Assembly: GCA_023244865.1 (NCBI GenBank)
Contig: JAHFLM010000013.1
Location: 1 to 15,402, forward strand
Source: Candidatus Harrisonbacteria bacterium
GTDB lineage: Bacteria; Patescibacteriota; Minisyncoccia; UBA6257; UBA11618
Direction of reading: 5' to 3'
DNA length: 15,402 nucleotides
The translations under genes and the position numbers were made by a program. Of this stretch, positions 12,613-15,402 are shown piece after piece. The first letter of the stretch is position 1, and each line of letters begins with the position of its first letter. The notes beneath the pieces were generated by a model that had not been told where the DNA came from, searched no databases, and saw only the letters and a program-made list of their open reading frames with translations.

Positions 12613-12972
12613 TTAGAATCTGTCGTAAAGATTTTCGGCATCTTCAACACTCATAGGAACATCTAAGATCGCGGTTTTGGGATCTATGAAATACCTCACT
12701 TCGAATAAACGAGGGGCACGCCCCAAACCAAAAACTCTGATCTTTAAGTCGCGATATCTTTGCTTAGTTGTAGAATCGGTGTAGCCGATAGAAAACGAGA
12801 TCATAGAAAAAGAACATGACTTGAATTCATTGTAATTATTATTTCTAATACATTTAATTGACCAAACTTGATTGGTAGAAAGAAAAGCAGCGGTAAAAAT
12901 TTCATCTTCGATGGGTAGATCGATAAACTCAATCGTCCCGCAAGGAGACGAATTATCATCTGTGAAAGTCAT
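12613..12972 (-). CDS. Hypothetical protein, 119 aa
   Basis: A 119-aa protein starting MTFTDDNSSPCG. The ATG at 12972 is chosen over a TTG eight codons upstream because GGAG lies 7-8 nt before it. The fold looks mainly beta (EIFTAAFLST, SCSFSMISFSIGYT, LKIRVFGLG, FEVRYFID), closed by an acidic helix (SVEDAENLYDRF). It leads a two-gene minus-strand unit; the possible promoter at 13032-13040 and a dispersed repeat lie upstream. No function can be read from the sequence. Confidence 0.68.
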   Translation of the reverse strand: MTFTDDNSSPCGTIEFIDLPIEDEIFTAAFLSTNQVWSIKCIRNNNYNEFKSCSFSMISFSIGYTDSTTKQRYRDLKIRVFGLGRAPRLFEVRYFIDPKTAILDVPMSVEDAENLYDRF

Positions 12973-12994
12973 GACGAGTCTCCGTAAAAATTTC

Positions 12995-13028
12995 AAAGGA
13001 CTTGTCCCGAGCGAAGTCGAAGGACTTT
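12995..13028. repeat. Dispersed repeat of the TCCTTCGAC...GTCC type
   Basis: The minus strand reads AAAGTCCTTCGACTTCGCTC followed by GGGACAAGTCCTTT, with GACTT/AAGTC arms. Sequences of this wording recur between genes in many CPR genomes. Here it sits in the 5' leader of the 12972 gene, and it resembles in wording the Shine-Dalgarno-bearing repeats at 1205 and 15203. Confidence 0.6.
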
Positions 13029-13031
13029 ATT

Positions 13032-13040
13032 TTTATAGCA
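13032..13040 (-). promoter_or_regulatory. Possible extended -10 promoter for the 12972 gene
   Basis: TGCTATAAA on the minus strand is an extended -10 box. No convincing -35 is present, because that position falls inside the pspA terminator. The leader would be about 52 nt and would include the dispersed repeat. Confidence 0.4.
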
Positions 13041-13041
13041 T

Positions 13042-13074
13042 AAAGAAAAACCCCGTGCTAGGTTGCACGGGGTT
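13042..13074 (-). terminator. Terminator of the pspA cluster
   Basis: A 10-bp stem (AACCCCGTGC with GCACGGGGTT), a 6-nt loop, and TTTTTCTTT following on the minus strand. It lies about 40 bp after the pspA stop. Confidence 0.9.
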
Positions 13075-13112
13075 GAATTAATGTACTAAATGTAAAACTT
13101 ACTAATCGGCTT

Positions 13113-13793
13113 TTACTTACCGAGACTGACTTTCAATCGAGCCAACTCATCATCAACTTCGGAATTGACTTCGATGTTCGCGAGCAACTCATCGTCGTTC
13201 ACGTCACCAGCCAAAGTTTCCAAAGCATTGAGCTCGGAGTCTTCATTGTCGTAATGATCTTCGAGAGAAGCCAGGCGACCGAAGGCGTCATTGGCACCAA
13301 GGCCAGTCTTCGCTTCCACCAAGCTCCTACGAATTTCCTGAGAAGCAGAACGCACTTCGAAAACAGCGATCTTGCCTTGCGCAGAATCAACGAGACCTTG
13401 ACGCTGCTTAATGTCATCGCGCATAGTCGCGATCACTTTCTCGTTGTCATCCCAGACTTTTTGCAAACCACTCAGCTGAGTGGTTAACTGAGACTTCTTA
13501 GTAAGAGCGGCTCGAGCGCCGTCATCTTTACCAGCTTCGACAGCGGTGGCGGCCAACCTGCCATACTTCGCAATGTTCGCCGTCAGAGTCTTGATCTGCT
13601 TCGTCAAGCTGCCAGTACTGGGATCATTTTGCGCCATCAGCTTTGCGAGCTTCTTGCGAAATTCGCCAAGCTTTTCATTTGCTTCCACGACGTCGAACCT
13701 CGCGTTCTCAGTCGTTGAAACCAATTGTTCTTTCACTGGCTCGGTCACACCGGCAAACCAGCGAGTCCAAGTTTTAAGCCACGAAATAGCCAA
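13113..13793 (-). CDS. pspA: PspA/IM30 family membrane-stress protein
   Basis: A 226-aa protein with the PspA/Vipp1 layout. An N-terminal amphipathic segment (MAISWLKTWTRWFAGVTEPV) that would lie on membranes is followed by a long, nearly continuous alpha-helical coiled coil to about residue 170, then an acidic helical tail (NDDELLANIEVNSEVDDELA). Family members form ESCRT-III-like rods and rings on the inner membrane and protect it during envelope stress. AAGGAGGTG before the ATG is an ideal ribosome site, suggesting abundant product. It is the last gene of a minus-strand cluster with a DUF2170-like and a DUF4178-like gene, the same kind of company it keeps in the yjf operon of E. coli. No PspF- or PspC-type regulator is in view. 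Confidence 0.88.
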   Translation of the reverse strand: MAISWLKTWTRWFAGVTEPVKEQLVSTTENARFDVVEANEKLGEFRKKLAKLMAQNDPSTGSLTKQIKTLTANIAKYGRLAATAVEAGKDDGARAALTKKSQLTTQLSGLQKVWDDNEKVIATMRDDIKQRQGLVDSAQGKIAVFEVRSASQEIRRSLVEAKTGLGANDAFGRLASLEDHYDNEDSELNALETLAGDVNDDELLANIEVNSEVDDELARLKVSLGK

Positions 13794-13855
13794 GGGACAC
13801 CTCCTTCTAGTACGCTACGGGTTTACCGTGAGCGGACCAATGGTTTTGGGGTTTA

Positions 13856-13886
13856 CCCCATTAGGTAATTGCTATACCTAACGGGG
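13856..13886 (-). repeat. Intercistronic hairpin, CCCGTTAGGTA family
   Basis: Two 12-nt arms with a 7-nt loop. The minus strand reads CCCCGTTAGGTA and TACCTAATGGGG, with a G-U pair at the one odd position. This is the same arm wording, orientation of the wobble and layout as the repeats at 58-102 and 193-237. A GGGG run about 5 nt from the CCCC arm could pair with it instead (GGGGTTTACCCC). There is no T-tract after it on the minus strand, so it does not look like a simple terminator of the 14404-13913 gene. Confidence 0.7.
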
Positions 13887-13912
13887 CTTGGGAAAACTTC
13901 CGGAACCGAGAG

Positions 13913-14404
13913 TTACACTGTGTAAATCGCGGTTTCGAAATTGGTGAGGGCGCGGTTCAACTGAGCCATCTGGTCGGCCAGCTCTTCCACCGAGAAATCT
14001 TGGTTGGAAACGCTGTTGACCATGACGAACAGAGACTTCGCCGGATCTTCATTTTCGGTGTCGGCAAGCAGAGCGACTGCGAAAGGCAGAAACTCCATGT
14101 TCAGAGCCAGCAGCTTGAGAGCGAAGCCGCCCTCATTGACTGGCAGATCGGCGAGACTACAGAGATCGACGGCGAAGACAAACTGGCCTTCGTCACGGTT
14201 CTCGGAAATCACCAAGGTCCGCTGCTTGTCCATGACATTCAGTGGCACTCGCACACTGGTACGCTCTTCGTTGATGCCAGCTTCGAAGCTGAGACCTTGA
14301 AGAGCGTGGCCAATCGCGACCAAGTTACTCAACTTGCCAGAAGTTGTTCCGGGTGACACCGCAGTGTCGTCCGAAACCGCTAGTTTTGTTGGAGTGTCGT
14401 TCAT
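13913..14404 (-). CDS. Probable YjfI/DUF2170-like PspA-cluster protein
   Basis: A 163-aa protein starting MNDTPTKLAV. The ATG at 14404 is preferred over one 32 codons upstream: the longer form would begin across the 14453-14485 hairpin, and AGGAAAGGA lies about 11 nt before 14404. The region after about residue 90 (GGFALKLLALNMEFLPFAVA, then SLFVMVNSVS and FSVEELADQMAQLNRAL) has the order of a helix, a short strand pair and a final helix that I associate with DUF2170 (YjfI), a small family found beside PspA. A general CesT/YbjN-like chaperone fold would fit too. The family call rests on pattern memory and on the pspA neighbour. Confidence 0.6.
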   Translation of the reverse strand: MNDTPTKLAVSDDTAVSPGTTSGKLSNLVAIGHALQGLSFEAGINEERTSVRVPLNVMDKQRTLVISENRDEGQFVFAVDLCSLADLPVNEGGFALKLLALNMEFLPFAVALLADTENEDPAKSLFVMVNSVSNQDFSVEELADQMAQLNRALTNFETAIYTV

Positions 14405-14452
14405 AAGGCACCAGTTCCTTTCCTCTACCAGAGAGGGGTTAGGAGGGAAACG

Positions 14453-14485
14453 AAGGGATGTGTGGCACCATGCCACGCATCCCTT
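14453..14485 (-). other. Intercistronic 15-bp hairpin
   Basis: AAGGGATGTGTGGCA and TGCCACGCATCCCTT pair around a CCA loop, with one non-Watson-Crick position. It lies 24 bp beyond the stop of the 15192-14509 gene and about 48 bp before the 14404 start. There is no T-run on either side, so RNA stabilisation or processing between cistrons is more likely than termination. Confidence 0.65.
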
Positions 14486-14508
14486 ATCAGAAACATCCAC
14501 ACAATCGA

Positions 14509-15192
14509 TTATTGCTGATAAACCTCGAGATCACCTGCGAAAACTTCTCGACCAAACACGAAATCAACCCAACCGCCACGAGGTAGATCGGACTTTTCGC
14601 CGACCTCTCGAATTAAAGCGAAAGGTTGATCACAAAGGTCGTGATCGCAACTATACTCTGTCAAAGAGACAAATGAAGTCTTATTGCCTAACTCAGAATC
14701 CTTGCCTTCGCCGTGATAGGTATCGGTTTTGTTGTACCAGAGATCGACGTTGCCTTGACCTTCAATCGCCACTTCATTTTTGAATTGAGGCGTGAAGTCT
14801 AAGGCGCGGACATCGAAATCTGTTTCTCGGCCGGTGTTGTTCTCAAAGAACCAATGTCCCGGCACGCCGTCGTGCTCACAACAAAGGAACTTTCGATCAC
14901 CACACTCCAAACCTTCTGGCTTGTAAACCACATAGTAAGCGATCCGCTTGCCAAAAGTTTTCACCAAAAGATATAGAGCCCGGTCATCGTCCAGAAGGAA
15001 GAAATACCAACGAGCCCCCAAACTAGTCTCGACCACGGATTCGATGCGTTGCACCGGATACCGCTTCTCGAGCAGCGGACTACTTTGTTCACCGCCAGTC
15101 ACACACTCTTCCAAAGTAAGCTCATCGGTCAAAACAATCTCATCACCAACTCGAATCCTTCCCCATAAATTAGGGTCGTCGACTTTGGACAT
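14509..15192 (-). CDS. DUF4178/YjfK-like protein of the PspA cluster
   Basis: A 227-aa soluble, beta-rich protein. The N-terminal part (RIRVGDEIVL, YPVQRIESVVE, ARWYFFLLDDDRALYLLV) has the 'dimension set by a strand, WxxxLLDDD, YLxV' order I associate with DUF4178, a domain often coded beside PspA-like proteins; the length also fits YjfK (DUF2491). The two families cannot be told apart by eye here. The C-terminal half is rich in Asp, Asn and Gly, with no catalytic motif. GAAAGGA 10 nt before the ATG is the Shine-Dalgarno and comes from the repeat at 15203-15232. It lies in order with pspA and the DUF2170-like gene. Confidence 0.55.
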   Translation of the reverse strand: MSKVDDPNLWGRIRVGDEIVLTDELTLEECVTGGEQSSPLLEKRYPVQRIESVVETSLGARWYFFLLDDDRALYLLVKTFGKRIAYYVVYKPEGLECGDRKFLCCEHDGVPGHWFFENNTGRETDFDVRALDFTPQFKNEVAIEGQGNVDLWYNKTDTYHGEGKDSELGNKTSFVSLTEYSCDHDLCDQPFALIREVGEKSDLPRGGWVDFVFGREVFAGDLEVYQQ

Positions 15193-15202
15193 ACTGCTTT
15201 TT

Positions 15203-15232
15203 TCCTTTCGGCGAGCTCAAGGCAAGCCTTTC
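15203..15232 (-). repeat. 30-bp dispersed repeat with ribosome binding site, copy 2
   Basis: Matches 1205-1234 with one mismatch in 30 bases, in the same orientation. The GAAAGGA end again lies about 10 nt before a minus-strand ATG (15192). Confidence 0.75.
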
Positions 15233-15235
15233 TTC

Positions 15236-15270
15236 AGACACACCGCCACTTTAAAAATGACGGCGTGTCT
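15236..15270 (-). other. Intercistronic hairpin
   Basis: AGACACACCG and CGGCGTGTCT pair across a 15-nt loop with one odd position, which would be a U-G pair in the minus-strand RNA. It lies between the partial membrane-protein gene and the 15192 gene. A short T-run flanks it only on the plus strand. Confidence 0.45.
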
Positions 15271-15299
15271 TTTGGTTTGGGGTTTGAGAAATCAATTAT

Positions 15300-15402
15300 T
15301 TAGCCATGTCTAGCCATCGAAAGCACTGCGATCACAACAATAATCATGATGATCATGCCGAACCAGAAGCCGAAGCTCGGGCCGGTCGAATAAACGACAC
15401 CG
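15300..15402 (-). CDS. C-terminal fragment of a small membrane protein (cut by window edge)
   Basis: Only the last 33 residues are in the window. They read GVVYSTGPSFGFWFGMIIMI and go on IVVIAVLSMARHG before TAA, a membrane-spanning helix of roughly 20 residues ending in a basic, probably cytosolic Ala-Arg-His tail. The start and family lie outside the window. It is transcribed in the same direction as the PspA-cluster genes and probably belongs to that transcript; a small membrane partner for PspA would fit the context but is an inference. Confidence 0.6.
   Translation of the reverse strand, partial: GVVYSTGPSFGFWFGMIIMIIVVIAVLSMARHG

Noticed and set aside
13921..13945. A tRNA-like GTTTCGAAAT loop
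   Set aside because: It lies inside the coding sequence of the 14404-13913 gene, and no cloverleaf can be drawn around it.
14334..14783. A 149-codon plus-strand frame across the 14404-14509 gap
   Set aside because: It runs antisense over two minus-strand genes and a hairpin and has no supporting start signal.

Overview
The window looks like a stretch of a small, streamlined bacterial genome, most likely a member of the Candidate Phyla Radiation (Patescibacteria). This is an inference. It rests on two DNA-repair proteins that are unusually short for their families (UvrA 849 aa, UvrC 404 aa), many tiny lineage-specific proteins, and short dispersed inverted repeats of the 'TGTCATTCCCGC...GCGGGAATGACA' and 'TCCTTCGAC...' kind between genes. 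TGA is used as an ordinary stop, often inside ATGA start/stop overlaps, which argues against the code-25 lineages. No rRNA, tRNA, CRISPR array, transposase or phage gene was seen.

Layout. Positions 1-542 hold no gene, only repeats and hairpins, including a perfect 45-bp direct repeat. A minus-strand operon (2476 down to 543) runs from a good sigma70-type promoter: an M14-type zinc carboxypeptidase, two paralogous two-helix membrane proteins, and two micro-proteins of 34 and 49 aa. It ends at a terminator. On the plus strand, 2648-3844 encodes an unrecognised protein and a cysteine-rich protein with three potential zinc sites. A membrane-anchored hypothetical protein (4499-3999, minus) follows.

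The most distinctive block is 4690-6971 on the plus strand. It holds five tiny zinc-ribbon proteins made as one overlapping, translationally coupled unit, then a sixth double zinc-ribbon protein behind its own promoter. Next come two small coiled-coil proteins and a third coiled-coil gene broken by a frameshift at an A-run. Every gene here except the broken one has a strong or acceptable Shine-Dalgarno.

The centre is core repair: uvrC (minus), and uvrA (minus), separated by a plus-strand pair of small genes (8523-9284) with a near-consensus promoter overlapping the uvrC promoter. UvrC keeps its nuclease residues but lacks the usual C-terminal helix-hairpin-helix domain. UvrA keeps both ATPases but lacks the insertion domain and one zinc-ligand cysteine.

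After two unrecognised minus-strand genes (12972-12190), the right end (15402-13113) is a minus-strand PspA/IM30 envelope-stress cluster: pspA, a probable YjfI/DUF2170-like protein, a DUF4178/YjfK-like protein, and the C-terminus of a membrane protein cut by the window edge. Each intergenic gap in this cluster carries a hairpin without a T-tract. One of these belongs to the same hairpin family as the repeats at the left end.
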